Source: Sinomonas atrocyanea
GTDB lineage: Bacteria > Actinomycetota > Actinomycetes > Actinomycetales > Micrococcaceae
Assembly: GCF_001577305.1 (NCBI RefSeq)
Contig: NZ_CP014518.1
Coordinates: forward strand, 1,426,001-1,490,000
Direction: 5' to 3'
Length of the DNA: 64,000 nt
The notes under the pieces were generated by a model that was not told the DNA's origin, searched no databases, and was given only the letters and a program-made list of their open reading frames with translations. Position 1 is the stretch's first letter. Each line of letters starts with the position of its first letter. Shown here piece after piece: positions 1-8,678 of the stretch. The position numbers and the translations under genes are program-made.

Positions 1-55
1 CCCCAGTCAGACGGCGGCCCGGATGGGCTGTCCGGCTATCCTAGGAACGTCCGGC

Positions 56-88
56 GCCGGAGGTCCAGACGCGGGGCCCGGCTTTTTT
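56..88 (+). terminator. possible terminator of a gene left of the window
   Basis: A short GCCGG...CCGGC pairing (56-60 with 78-82) is followed by six T residues at 83-88 on the plus strand. It faces rightward, so it would end a transcript entering from the left edge. The stem is short and the T run overlaps the stop codon of the minus-strand gene, so this is weakly supported. Confidence 0.35.
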
Positions 89-1161
89 CAGCCCCGTTCG
101 TCGTTCGGGTAGCTGATGCCGAGCTGGCGGCGGACGCCGTCGAACAGCCGCATCGTGTCCACGCTGTGGCTCCACGGCATCGTCGGGCTCTCCAAGACGC
201 CCTGCTGCACGCACCGGACCACCTCGCGCAGCTCGTACACGTAGCCGCGGCCCACGACCTCGATCTTCTCGGTGCGCGCCGGGTCCCACCCGCGCCTCAC
301 CACGAGCTCGGTGGGGTTGTTGACGCTGCCGACGCTCGTGAGGACCCCCTCGGTCCCCGCCACGGTCGCGGTCCGGGGCCCGTGGGCCACCAGTGAGGAG
401 ATGAGCGAGGCGAGCTGGCCGTCCGAGTAGGAGAGGGTGAGCACGTTCTGCTCGTCCACCCCGGCGTCGTTGAGCTTCCCGACCGCGGTGAGCGAGTCCG
501 GGAAGCCGAGGGCGCCGACCGCCCAGAGGAGGGGGTAGACGGTCAGGTCGAGCAGGGCCCCGCCCCCGGCCGGCACGTCCCAGAGCCGGCTCGCGGGGTC
601 TTTGGGGGCGGGGAAGCCGAGGTCCGCCGAGACCCACTGCACCTCGCCGATCTCGCCCGACTCGATGATGTCGAAGGCCCTGAGCATGCCGGGCAGGAAC
701 CGGCTCCACATCGCCTCCATGAGGAACAGCCCCTTCGCCTCGGCGAGGGCCACGAGCTCCTGCGCCTCGTGGGCGTTGACCGTGAAGGCCTTCTCGACGA
801 GCACGTTCTTTCCGGCGTCGAGGGCGGCGCGGGCCACCTCGTAGTGCTGCCCGTGCGGCGTGGCCACGTAGACGACGTCGACGTCCGGATCCTCGACGAG
901 CTGGACGTAGCCGGGGCGTGCGCCCTCGTCGGAGTACGCACGCAGGGCCCCGAACTCGCGGGCGAAGGCGAGCGCACGTTCGTGGACCCGCGAGCTGACC
1001 GCGTGCAGCGCCGCGTCCGGGAGGAGGGCGAGGTCCCGCGCGACGGTCCGGGCGATCCCGCCCGTCGCCACCACGCCCCACCGGACCGTGCGCCCGGTCG
1101 GCTCGAGCGGATCGTCAGTGGGCTGCAGCGACAGCCACGGCCGCTGGATGTGACGTGTCAT
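88..1161 (-). CDS. Gfo/Idh/MocA family oxidoreductase
   Basis: A 357-residue NAD(P)-dependent dehydrogenase of the Gfo/Idh/MocA type. The N-terminal Rossmann half starts with a VVATGGIA dinucleotide loop near residue 30 and contains VYVATPHGQHYEVA. Next comes VLVEKAFTVNA, the position of the usual EKP motif with Ala replacing Pro, as in the dihydrodiol-dehydrogenase-like subgroup. The C-terminal half is the substrate and oligomerisation domain. The ATG is preceded by GGAAGGA at good spacing. It is divergent from the P-type ATPase and has no operon partner. The substrate, probably a sugar or polyol, cannot be told from sequence. Confidence 0.85.
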   Translation of the reverse strand: MTRHIQRPWLSLQPTDDPLEPTGRTVRWGVVATGGIARTVARDLALLPDAALHAVSSRVHERALAFAREFGALRAYSDEGARPGYVQLVEDPDVDVVYVATPHGQHYEVARAALDAGKNVLVEKAFTVNAHEAQELVALAEAKGLFLMEAMWSRFLPGMLRAFDIIESGEIGEVQWVSADLGFPAPKDPASRLWDVPAGGGALLDLTVYPLLWAVGALGFPDSLTAVGKLNDAGVDEQNVLTLSYSDGQLASLISSLVAHGPRTATVAGTEGVLTSVGSVNNPTELVVRRGWDPARTEKIEVVGRGYVYELREVVRCVQQGVLESPTMPWSHSVDTMRLFDGVRRQLGISYPNDERG

Positions 1162-1271
1162 GCGCCCATCCTTCCACGGCCCGCGGGGCGGCGGCCGCGG
1201 CCACGCGGCGCCGACGTCCGGCGGCCAGTGCCCTGCTGGACGGGCGCCACGGCGGGCGGGAGGATCGGACC

Positions 1272-3152
1272 ATGAGGACGCTCCGTCTCGCCCGCAGGTA
1301 TCCGATCGTCATCGCTGCCCTCGTCGTGCTGGCGGCTGCCCTGCTCCTCGCCGGCCTCGGCCAGGGGGACGCCGCGCTCATCACGGCGAGCGTGTTCGCC
1401 GGCGCGGTGGGCGCCTGGACCCTCATCACGATGGTCCGGGAGATCCTCCGGGGCCACTTCGGCCTCGACATCCTCGCCGTCACAGCCATTGTCGCGACCC
1501 TGCTCGTGGGCGAGTACATCGCTGCCGTGATCATCGTGCTCATGCTCTCCGGCGGCGAGGCGCTCGAGGACTACGCCGCCGGGAGGGCCAAGCGCGAGCT
1601 CACCGCCCTGCTCGACCGCGCCCCCAGGGCGGCGCACCGGCAGGCGGCGGACGGGACCGTGGAAGACGTGGCGCTCGAGGAGGTCATGCCGGGGGACCTG
1701 CTCGTGGTGCGTCCCGCCGAGGTGGTCCCGGTCGACGGCACCCTCGAATCCCCGGCCGCGACCTTCGACGAGTCCTCCCTGACGGGGGAGAGCCTACCCG
1801 TGGACCGGCTGGCCGGCGAGCCCGTCCTCTCCGGCTCCATCAACGGGACAGGGGCGGCCGTGCTCCGTGCCACGGCCACCGCGGCGGACAGCCAGTTCTC
1901 CCAGATCGTGGCGCTCGTCCGCGAGGCCGCCGCGAGCCGGGCGCCGGTGGTGCGCCTCGCGGACCGGTACGCCGTCCCCTTCACGCTGTTCTCCCTCGCC
2001 GTCGGCGGGGTCGGCTGGTGGGTCTCCGGCGACCCTCGGCGGTTCGCCGAGGTGCTCGTGGTCGCCACGCCGTGCCCGCTGCTCATCGCGGCCCCGGTCG
2101 CCTTCATGGGCGGCATGAGCCGGGCCGCGAAGCACGGCGTGATCGTCAAGGGCGGCGCGGTGCTCGAGCTGCTCTCCCGGGTGAAGACCGCCGCCTTCGA
2201 CAAGACCGGCACGCTCACGCGCGGGCGTCCCGAGCTCGTCGCGGTCCGGCCCGAGCGCGGGTTCGACGCCGAGCAGCTCCTCACGCTCACCGCCTCCGCC
2301 GAGCAGTACTCGACCCACGCGCTCGCCGCCTCCGTGGTCGAGGCGGCCGTGGCCCAGGGGGTCGTCCTCCTCCCGGGCGGGGGAGCGGAGGAGGCCGCGA
2401 CGAACGGAGTCCTCGCCGAGATTGCCGGCCAGCGCGTCCTCGTCGGCAAGCGGGCCTTCGTGGCGGCCGAGACGGGCCGCCCGATCCCCGAGCCCCCGCT
2501 CGAACCGGGGGAGCTGGCCGTCTACGTGGCGGTCGACGGCGCGTTCGCCGGTGTCGTCGTGCTGCGGGACCTCCCGCGGCCCGAGGCCCGTGCCACCCTC
2601 GCCCGCCTCGGCGATCTGGGCGCGCGGCACACGGTCATGCTCACGGGCGACGGCGCGTCGACCGCCCACAGCATCGCCTCCCACCTCGGCGTCACGGACG
2701 TGCGCCCGGAGCTGCTGCCGCTCGACAAGGTCGAGATCGTCCGGGCAGCACAGCCGCGCCCCGTCCTCATGGTGGGCGACGGCGTCAACGACGCGCCCGT
2801 CCTCGCCGCAGCCGACGTCGGGATCGCCATGGGCGCCCGCGGCTCGACGGCGGCCAGCGAGTCCGCGGACGCGGTGGTGCTCGTCGACGACATCTCCCGG
2901 GCGGCGGATGCCGTCGAGATCTCGCAGCGCACCGTGCGGGTGGCGCTCCAGTCCATCTGGCTCGGCATCGCCCTGAGCGTGGGCCTGATGGCGGTAGCCC
3001 TCACCGGCCTGCTGCCCCCCGTCGTCGGCGCCCTCCTGCAGGAGGCGGTGGACCTCGCGACCATCCTCAACGCCCTGCGCGCGATCCGCGGAGGACGGCA
3101 GACGGCGACGGCGGCCGCCCCCGCAGTGGGGACGGCCGCCGTCAGAGGCTGA
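1272..3152 (+). CDS. heavy-metal P1B-type ATPase with a CPL membrane motif
   Basis: A 626-residue ATP-driven cation pump. Membrane segments occur near residues 8-30, 35-60 and 65-95. The actuator domain carries TGES, followed by two more helices, then TPCPLLIAAP with Cys268, and the phosphorylation site DKTGT with Asp310. GDGVND and a C-terminal helix pair follow. There is no N-terminal HMA metal-binding domain. The ion-site motif is CPL rather than CPC, CPH or SPC, and the nucleotide-domain HP motif reads HA (His349-Ala350). The start at 1272 is chosen because GGGAGG precedes it; longer frames upstream lack a ribosome site. Metal specificity is not predictable from the motif. The gene converges on the sugar-binding protein with only 13 bp between stops. 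Confidence 0.85.
   Translation: MRTLRLARRYPIVIAALVVLAAALLLAGLGQGDAALITASVFAGAVGAWTLITMVREILRGHFGLDILAVTAIVATLLVGEYIAAVIIVLMLSGGEALEDYAAGRAKRELTALLDRAPRAAHRQAADGTVEDVALEEVMPGDLLVVRPAEVVPVDGTLESPAATFDESSLTGESLPVDRLAGEPVLSGSINGTGAAVLRATATAADSQFSQIVALVREAAASRAPVVRLADRYAVPFTLFSLAVGGVGWWVSGDPRRFAEVLVVATPCPLLIAAPVAFMGGMSRAAKHGVIVKGGAVLELLSRVKTAAFDKTGTLTRGRPELVAVRPERGFDAEQLLTLTASAEQYSTHALAASVVEAAVAQGVVLLPGGGAEEAATNGVLAEIAGQRVLVGKRAFVAAETGRPIPEPPLEPGELAVYVAVDGAFAGVVVLRDLPRPEARATLARLGDLGARHTVMLTGDGASTAHSIASHLGVTDVRPELLPLDKVEIVRAAQPRPVLMVGDGVNDAPVLAAADVGIAMGARGSTAASESADAVVLVDDISRAADAVEISQRTVRVALQSIWLGIALSVGLMAVALTGLLPPVVGALLQEAVDLATILNALRAIRGGRQTATAAAPAVGTAAVRG
3108..3144 (+). terminator. hairpin inside the 3-prime end of the P-type ATPase gene
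   Basis: GACGGCGGCCG at 3108-3118 pairs with CGGCCGCCGTC at 3134-3144, with an inner CCCC/GGGG pairing and a GCAGT loop. It lies within the last codons of the ATPase and just before the convergent gene, so it could terminate transcription from either side. No T run follows. Its core resembles the other GACGGC hairpins of this window. Confidence 0.45.
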
Positions 3153-3165
3153 GCGCTCGGGGAGA

Positions 3166-4266
3166 CTACTGGGTGAGCTTGCTCAGCGTCGGGTCGTTGG
3201 CGTAGGCCTCCTTGGCGTTGGCCTTCGTGACGATCTGGGGCGGCAGCAGGAAGGCCGGGACCGTCTTGACGCCGTTGTTGTAGGACTTGTCGTCGTTGAT
3301 GTCCGGCTTCTGGCCCGCCTGGAGCTTCTTGACCATGTCGATGGCCTTGGCCACGAGGTTGCGGGTGTCCTTGTTGATGGTCGAGTACTGCTCGCCCGCC
3401 ATGATGGACTTGACCGACTCGACCTCGGAATCCTGGCCGGTGACGACCGGGACCGGCTTTCCGGCGCTCTTCACGGAGGTGATGATCGCGCGGGCCAGGG
3501 TGTCATTCGGGGACAGCACGCCGTCCAGCGGCGCGGAGTTGTAGCTCGCGGCGAGGATGGTGTCCATGCGCTTCTGCGCGTTCTCCGCCTTCCAGCCCTG
3601 GGTCACTGCCTGGTCGAAGGACTTCTGGCCCGAGAGCACCTTGAGCGTGCCGTCGTCGATCTTGGGCTGGAGGATGTTCATCGCCCCATCCCAGAAGACC
3701 TTCGCGTTGGCGTCGTCAGGGGACCCGGCGAACAGCTCGACGTTGTACGGGCCGTTCGGCTTCTTCGCCTTCATGCCGTCCAGGAGCGCCTGGCCCTGCA
3801 GCTGGCCGACCTTGTAGTTGTCGTACGCGACGTAGTAGTCCACCGCGTCCGTGTTCTTCAGGAGGCGGTCGTAGGCGATGACCGTGGCGCCGGCGGCCTT
3901 GGCCTGCTGCACCTGGGTGCCCAGCTGGGAGCCGTCGATGGCGCCCACGATGATGACCTTGGCGCCCTTGGTGACCATGGCCGAGATCTGGTTCTGCTGC
4001 TCCGAGACGCCGCCGTTGGCGAACTGGACATCCGGGTTGAAGCCCGCAGCCTTGAGCCCATCGTTGAACAGCCCCTCCGCGAGGACCCAGTTCTCCGACG
4101 TCTTCTGGGGGAGGGCGACGCCGATCGTCGAGCCCGCGGGGAACCCGCCGGTGCCGCCGCTGGCGCTGCTGGAGCTGCTCGACTCCGAGCGTCCGCAGCC
4201 TGTCAGTGCGAGCGCCGCGATGGCCACGACGGCCGCGGCCTTTCCTGCCGTACCGAACATGCGCAT
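3166..4266 (-). CDS. chvE: monosaccharide ABC transporter substrate-binding lipoprotein (ChvE/XylF type)
   Basis: A 366-residue periplasmic-binding-protein homologue. A signal peptide ends in the lipobox LALTGC with Cys24, so the protein should be lipid-anchored outside the membrane. The mature part has the two-lobe fold of type I sugar receptors: IGVALPQKTSENWVLAEG at the start, a GAIDGSQL hinge segment, and a long C-terminal lobe ending in YANDPTLSKLTQ. It is the last gene of the minus-strand set regulator-ATPase-permease-receptor. The order of genes and the family suggest a xylose or multiple-sugar importer; the exact sugar is unknown. The frame extends upstream, but that part overlaps the hairpin after the permease and has no signal sequence. 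Confidence 0.85.
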   Translation of the reverse strand: MRMFGTAGKAAAVVAIAALALTGCGRSESSSSSSASGGTGGFPAGSTIGVALPQKTSENWVLAEGLFNDGLKAAGFNPDVQFANGGVSEQQNQISAMVTKGAKVIIVGAIDGSQLGTQVQQAKAAGATVIAYDRLLKNTDAVDYYVAYDNYKVGQLQGQALLDGMKAKKPNGPYNVELFAGSPDDANAKVFWDGAMNILQPKIDDGTLKVLSGQKSFDQAVTQGWKAENAQKRMDTILAASYNSAPLDGVLSPNDTLARAIITSVKSAGKPVPVVTGQDSEVESVKSIMAGEQYSTINKDTRNLVAKAIDMVKKLQAGQKPDINDDKSYNNGVKTVPAFLLPPQIVTKANAKEAYANDPTLSKLTQ

Positions 4267-4341
4267 GGTTTCTGCTTTCTGTGGTTTCCTATGGATCCGG
4301 TTGCGGAATCGTGGGGGTCTGGTGGTGCCCGGAAGGGGAGG

Positions 4342-4371
4342 CGCCGGCCGCGCCCGGGCGCGCGGCCGGCG
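4342..4371 (-). other. intra-operon hairpin between permease and binding protein
   Basis: CGCCGGCCGCGC at 4342-4353 pairs perfectly with GCGCGGCCGGCG at 4360-4371 (12 bp, 6-nt loop) in the 112-bp gap between mmsB and the receptor gene. Without a T run, it may be an mRNA processing or stabilising structure that lets the receptor be expressed at a different level from the membrane genes. Confidence 0.5.
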
Positions 4372-4378
4372 TCGTGCG

Positions 4379-5671
4379 TCAGGCGTCCTTGGCGAGGACT
4401 TCGCTGGTCTTGGTGGTCTCGTCCGGCTGGAGCGGGGTCCCTGTGGTGCCGGTGCCGCCCCTGCCGCCGCCGGCGCCGCGGAGGAGCAGGCCGATGATGG
4501 AGCGGCGTCCCTGGGACTTCTGGTAGACGTCGAATGCGACGGCGGCGAGGAGGACGAGGCCCTTGATGATGGCGGTGCGGTCCGCGCCGATGCCGAGGAG
4601 CTGGAGGCCGTTGTTGAGCACGGCCATGACGAGGCCACCGACGATCGAGCCGATCACGGTGCCGACGCCGCCGGTGACGGCGGCGCCGCCGATGAACACG
4701 GCCGCGATCGCGTCGAGCTCCCAGCCGGTGCCGTCGAACGGGCCGGAGGCGGTGGAGCGGGCCACGAAGACCATGCCGGCGAGGGCGGCGAGGATCGCCA
4801 TGTTCATCATCACCAGGAAGTTGACCTTCTTGGACTGGACGCCGGAGAGCTCGGCCGCGTGGCGGTTGCCGCCGACGGCGTAGACGTGGCGGCCGATCAC
4901 GGTCTTGGAGGAGATGAAGCCGTAGATGAGCACGAGGACGCCGAGGATGATGCCCGGGACCGGGAAGGAGGTACCGGGGCGGCCGGTGGCGAAGAGGTAG
5001 GTCGCGTAGAGGATGGCGGCGCTGATGAGCACGAGCTTGGTCACGGTGACCCACAGTTCGGGGACCTCGGCGCCGAGCGCCCTGGCCTCGCGGCGGGAGC
5101 GCAGCTCGAAGAAGACCACCGCGGCGACGCCGATGATGCCGATGAGGAGCGTGAGGTTGTTGTAGGTGGTGTCGGGGCCGATCTCGGGCAGGTAGCCGGC
5201 GCCGATGAACTGGAAGTCCTTGGGGACCGGGACGGTGTTGGACTGGCCGATCCACTGGTTCACGCCGCGGAAGATGAGCATGCCGGCGAGGGTCACGATG
5301 AAGGCGGGGATGCCGATGTAGGCGACCCAGAAGCCCTGCCAGGCGCCGATGACCGCGCCGATGACGAGGCCGAGGATGATCCCGACCCAGGAGGGAAGGC
5401 CCCAGTCCCGCATCGCGATGGCGACGATGATGCCGACGGCGGCGGCGATCGAGCCGACGGAGAGGTCGATGTGGCCGGCGATGATCACGAGGACCATGCC
5501 GATGGCCAGGATCAGGATGTACGAGTTGCCGTTAAAGAGGTTGATCACGTTGTCCGGCGTGAGCGTGAGCCCGCCGGTGAGGATCTGGAACAGGATGATC
5601 AGGGCCACGAGGGCGAAGATCATCCCGAACTGGCGGCTGTTGCCGCCGAAGAGCTTCTTGAGGGCGTCCAT
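4379..5671 (-). CDS. mmsB: monosaccharide ABC transporter permease
   Basis: A 430-residue integral membrane protein of the sugar permease family (MmsB/GguB/XylH). About ten hydrophobic segments are visible. The family signature region reads ILAIGMVLVIIAGHIDLSVGSI, and VYAVGGNRHAAELSGV is the coupling loop toward the ATPase. The start MDALKKLF is chosen because GAAGGA sits 7 nt upstream and it falls 17 bp after the mmsA stop. A much longer open frame runs upstream through mmsA but is only its shadow. The length and the extended loop between the middle helices are typical of the MmsB branch, which is longer than RbsC. Confidence 0.88.
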   Translation of the reverse strand: MDALKKLFGGNSRQFGMIFALVALIILFQILTGGLTLTPDNVINLFNGNSYILILAIGMVLVIIAGHIDLSVGSIAAAVGIIVAIAMRDWGLPSWVGIILGLVIGAVIGAWQGFWVAYIGIPAFIVTLAGMLIFRGVNQWIGQSNTVPVPKDFQFIGAGYLPEIGPDTTYNNLTLLIGIIGVAAVVFFELRSRREARALGAEVPELWVTVTKLVLISAAILYATYLFATGRPGTSFPVPGIILGVLVLIYGFISSKTVIGRHVYAVGGNRHAAELSGVQSKKVNFLVMMNMAILAALAGMVFVARSTASGPFDGTGWELDAIAAVFIGGAAVTGGVGTVIGSIVGGLVMAVLNNGLQLLGIGADRTAIIKGLVLLAAVAFDVYQKSQGRRSIIGLLLRGAGGGRGGTGTTGTPLQPDETTKTSEVLAKDA

Positions 5672-5688
5672 GGTTGGTCCTTCGTCTC

Positions 5689-7233
5689 TCAGGCTGCCTT
5701 GCGGGCCTGGGTCATGAGCTTCATGAGGCTCTCCTGCGTGGCCTCTTCCTTGGTCAGGACGCCGGTGATGGCGCCCTCGAAGATCGTGTAGATGCGGTCC
5801 GAGAGTCCCAGCAGCTCGGGCAGCTCCGAGGAGATCACGATCACGCCCTTGCCCTGGCTGGCCAAGCGCTGGATGATCCCGTAGATCTCGTACTTCGCGC
5901 CGACGTCGATGCCGCGGGTGGGCTCGTCGAGGATCAGCAGCTCGGGATCCGTGAACATCCACTTGGCCAGGACGACCTTCTGCTGGTTCCCGCCGGAGAG
6001 CTTGGCGACGCCCTCGTCGACGTTGGGGGTCTTGGTCCGCAGCGAGCGGCGGTACTCCTCGGCGACCTGGTACTCGCGGTTGCGGTCGACGACGAGGCCC
6101 CGGGTGATCTTCTTCAGCGCGGCCGAGACGGTGGTCGTCTTGATGTCGTCGAGCAGGTTCAGGCCGAGGGACTTCCGGTCCTCGGTGACGTAGCCGAGGC
6201 CCGCCTCGATCGCCTGGGAGACGGTGTGCATGCGGACCTCCTTGCCGTTCAGGTAGGTGTGCCCGGAGATGAACTTGCCGTAGGAGTGGCCGAAGATGCT
6301 GCGCGCCAGCTCGGTCCGGCCGGCGCCCATGAGCCCGGCGAAGCCGACGATCTCGCCCTTGCGGACGAAGAAGTCGGAGCCCTTGCACACGAGCCGGTCG
6401 GCGATCACGGGGTGCTGCACCGTCCAGCCCTTGGCCTCGAACAGGACCTCGCCCACGGTGGGGGTGTGGTCGGGGAAGCGGGACTCGAGGGTGCGCCCCA
6501 CCATGCCCTTGATGATGCGGTCCTCGTCGACGCCGTCGCGCTTGACGTTGAGCGTCTCGATCGAGCGGCCGTCGCGGATGATCGTGATCTCGTCCGCGAT
6601 CTGCTCGATCTCGTTGAGCTTGTGGGAGATCATGATCGAGGTGACCCCGCGGCCCTTCAGGCCCACGATCAGGTCCAGCAGGTGCTGGGAGTCGGACTCG
6701 TTCAGCGCAGCCGTCGGCTCGTCGAGGATCAGGAGCTTGACGGACTTGTTCAGTGCCTTCGCGATCTCGACCAGCTGCTGCTTGCCGACGCCGATCTCCT
6801 TGACCGGGGTGTCGGGATCGTCGGAGAGCCCGACCCGGGCGAGGAGGTCCAGCGACCGCCGGCGGGCCTCCTTCCAGTCGATCACGCCGCGGCGGGAAGG
6901 CTCGTTGCCCAGGAAGATGTTCTCCATGATGGACAGCTCGGGGATGAGCGCGAGCTCCTGGTGGATGATCACGATCCCCGCGGCCTCGCTGGCCCGGATG
7001 TCCTTGAACTCCTGGACCTGGCCCTGGAAGACGATCTCCCCGGCGTAGCTCCCGTGGGGGTAGACCCCGGAGAGGACCTTCATGAGCGTGGACTTGCCAG
7101 CTCCGTTCTCCCCGCAGATCGCGTGGATCTCGCCGGCCTTCACCCTCAGGTTCACGTCCGCGAGCGCTTTCACGCCCGGGAACTCCTTGGTGATGGACCG
7201 CATTTCGAGGATGACGGGTTCGTTCGGCGCCAT
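5689..7233 (-). CDS. mmsA: monosaccharide ABC transporter ATP-binding protein, two ATPase domains
   Basis: A 514-residue tandem ABC ATPase. Domain 1 has Walker A GENGAGKST, a degenerate signature VGKQQLVEI and Walker B LLILDEPTAALNE. Domain 2 has the weak Walker A-like GLMGAGRTE, the signature LSGGNQQKV and LLILDEPTRGID. This asymmetry is normal in the sugar-importer ATPases. It powers the neighbouring permease. It is the first gene after the regulator, 156 bp downstream of it, and that gap holds a copy of the putative ROK operator. It stands 17 bp from mmsB, consistent with co-transcription. Confidence 0.92.
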   Translation of the reverse strand: MAPNEPVILEMRSITKEFPGVKALADVNLRVKAGEIHAICGENGAGKSTLMKVLSGVYPHGSYAGEIVFQGQVQEFKDIRASEAAGIVIIHQELALIPELSIMENIFLGNEPSRRGVIDWKEARRRSLDLLARVGLSDDPDTPVKEIGVGKQQLVEIAKALNKSVKLLILDEPTAALNESDSQHLLDLIVGLKGRGVTSIMISHKLNEIEQIADEITIIRDGRSIETLNVKRDGVDEDRIIKGMVGRTLESRFPDHTPTVGEVLFEAKGWTVQHPVIADRLVCKGSDFFVRKGEIVGFAGLMGAGRTELARSIFGHSYGKFISGHTYLNGKEVRMHTVSQAIEAGLGYVTEDRKSLGLNLLDDIKTTTVSAALKKITRGLVVDRNREYQVAEEYRRSLRTKTPNVDEGVAKLSGGNQQKVVLAKWMFTDPELLILDEPTRGIDVGAKYEIYGIIQRLASQGKGVIVISSELPELLGLSDRIYTIFEGAITGVLTKEEATQESLMKLMTQARKAA

Positions 7234-7296
7234 GTGCCCCTTGCCTCCTGGTCATCAGGTCGAACTTCATTGTCCGGCGGCCAAGGATCGGCGCCG

Positions 7297-7350
7297 TCTG
7301 AGTAGAAAGTAAACAATCTCTGCGGTCTTGTCGTCAAGGCTTGAACGCAA
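7297..7350 (-). promoter_or_regulatory. putative promoter and ROK operator of the sugar transporter
   Basis: The plus strand reads TTGTCGTCAAG-N3-TGAACGCAA at 7328-7350. Read on the minus strand, the right half gives a -35-like TTGACG (7337-7332), followed 17-18 bp later by GTTTAC/TTTACT. The same element occurs upstream of the regulator at 8611-8633 with 20 of 23 bases identical. A repressor bound here would cover the -35 element of mmsA. The ROK protein binding is inferred from position and duplication. Confidence 0.65.
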
Positions 7351-7389
7351 TCTGAGGGTGGGGCTCCGATTCCCGGGCCCGCCGGACCC

Positions 7390-8583
7390 TCAGGAGTGGT
7401 GGGAGATGTCCGCGTTCTGGAACACGAGTGCGGCCGCCCCCAAGGCCTCCGCACGGGCCCCCAGGGCGGACATCGCGAGGGCGGTCGTCTCGCCCACGAG
7501 CGGCACCGCGTGGCGCAGCAGACCGCGCCTGATCGGCTCGAGGAGGATCTCCCCGAGCCCCGCCAGGGGGCCGCCGATGACGATCACCTCGGGGCTGATG
7601 AGGTTGGCGACGGCGCCGAGCGCGCGGCCGACCGCCAGCCCGGCGTCGTCGAGCACCCGCAGCACGGCCGCCGAGCCGGCGTGGGCGCGCTGGACGATCT
7701 CGTCCGGGGTCATCGGCTCGGGCTGACCCCTGCTGAGGAGCTCCGACATGATGGTGGTCGAGGCCACCGTCTCGAGGCACCCGCGGTTGCCGCAGCGGCA
7801 CACGAGGCCGTGCTCCACGATCGTCGAATGCCCGATCTCGCCGGTGACCCCCACGTGCCCGTAGAAGGGCGCCCCGTTGATGATGAGCCCTGCGCCGATG
7901 CCGGAGCCGATCTTGACGAACATGAGGTTCTCGACCCCGTTGTGGGGCCCCCACGTGACCTCGCTGAGGGCGCCGAGATTGGCGTCGTTGTCGACGAAGA
8001 CGGGCAGTCCGAGCCGTTCCTCGAGGTGGGCGAGGATCTGGAAGCCGACCCACTCGGGCAGGATCGCGCCCTGCACCACCGTCCCGGTCCGGTGGTCGAT
8101 CGGGCCGGGGATTCCAGCCCCCACGCCCACGATGTGCTCGCGGCGCACGCCCGATTCGGCCAGCAGCCGGTCGAGCACGTTGACGGCCGCAGTGATGCTC
8201 ACGTCCGCCTGGTGGCCGAGGGGCAGCATCATGCTCTCCTCGGCCAGGACCTCGTAGGCCAGGTTCGCGAGCACCACCCTCAGGTGCCGGCGCCCGAAGT
8301 CGATGCCCACCGCGACCGCCGAGTTGCTGTTGAGCCGGACGCTGAGGGCGCGCCGCCCCGAGCTGGTGGTCGGCTCGGTGGCGACCACGCTCGCGTCGCA
8401 GAGCACCTTGACGATGTTGGACACGGTGGCGGTCGAGAGGCCGGTCTGGCGGGAGAGCTCGGCCTGTGTGGCAGGGCCTGCCATGAGGGCCTCCACGATG
8501 CGCTGCTCGTTGAGCTTGCGGAGCGCTGACTGGGAGCCGGGGTTGCCGGTGCCGCTCGTCGTCGAGCGCAGGGTGGAGACCAT
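7390..8583 (-). CDS. ROK family transcriptional regulator
   Basis: A 397-residue repressor-type ROK protein. A winged-helix DNA-binding domain lies at about residues 20-85 (QAELSRQTGLSTATVSNIVKVL). The sugar-kinase-like effector domain follows, with VGIDFGRRHLRVVL. The ROK zinc signature at about residues 242-272 contains GEIGH and CRCGNRGCLE. It stands directly upstream of the transporter genes on the same strand, like the XylR/Rok7B7 regulators beside xylFGH in other actinobacteria. The start appears leaderless: a TTGACG element lies 31 nt before the ATG, and GAGG is only 1 nt from it. It is probably autoregulated through the duplicate operator in its own promoter. Confidence 0.88.
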   Translation of the reverse strand: MVSTLRSTTSGTGNPGSQSALRKLNEQRIVEALMAGPATQAELSRQTGLSTATVSNIVKVLCDASVVATEPTTSSGRRALSVRLNSNSAVAVGIDFGRRHLRVVLANLAYEVLAEESMMLPLGHQADVSITAAVNVLDRLLAESGVRREHIVGVGAGIPGPIDHRTGTVVQGAILPEWVGFQILAHLEERLGLPVFVDNDANLGALSEVTWGPHNGVENLMFVKIGSGIGAGLIINGAPFYGHVGVTGEIGHSTIVEHGLVCRCGNRGCLETVASTTIMSELLSRGQPEPMTPDEIVQRAHAGSAAVLRVLDDAGLAVGRALGAVANLISPEVIVIGGPLAGLGEILLEPIRRGLLRHAVPLVGETTALAMSALGARAEALGAAALVFQNADISHHS

Positions 8584-8610
8584 GCCTCACAGCTTGCGCT
8601 CTGCCCCCTG

Positions 8611-8633
8611 TTGTCGTCAAGAAATGAACGCAA
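8611..8633 (-). promoter_or_regulatory. putative ROK operator in the regulator's own promoter
   Basis: TTGTCGTCAAG-N3-TGAACGCAA, differing from the transporter copy at 7328-7350 only in the three central bases. On the minus strand it includes TTGACG at 8620-8615, positioned as a -35 element for a transcript starting at the regulator's ATG (8583). It lies in the 95-bp region shared with the divergent carbonic anhydrase gene, so it might influence both. Confidence 0.65.
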
Positions 8634-8678
8634 GGCGGGTCATCGTCATGGCTCGGAGAGGGCCACTAGTCTGGGGCC

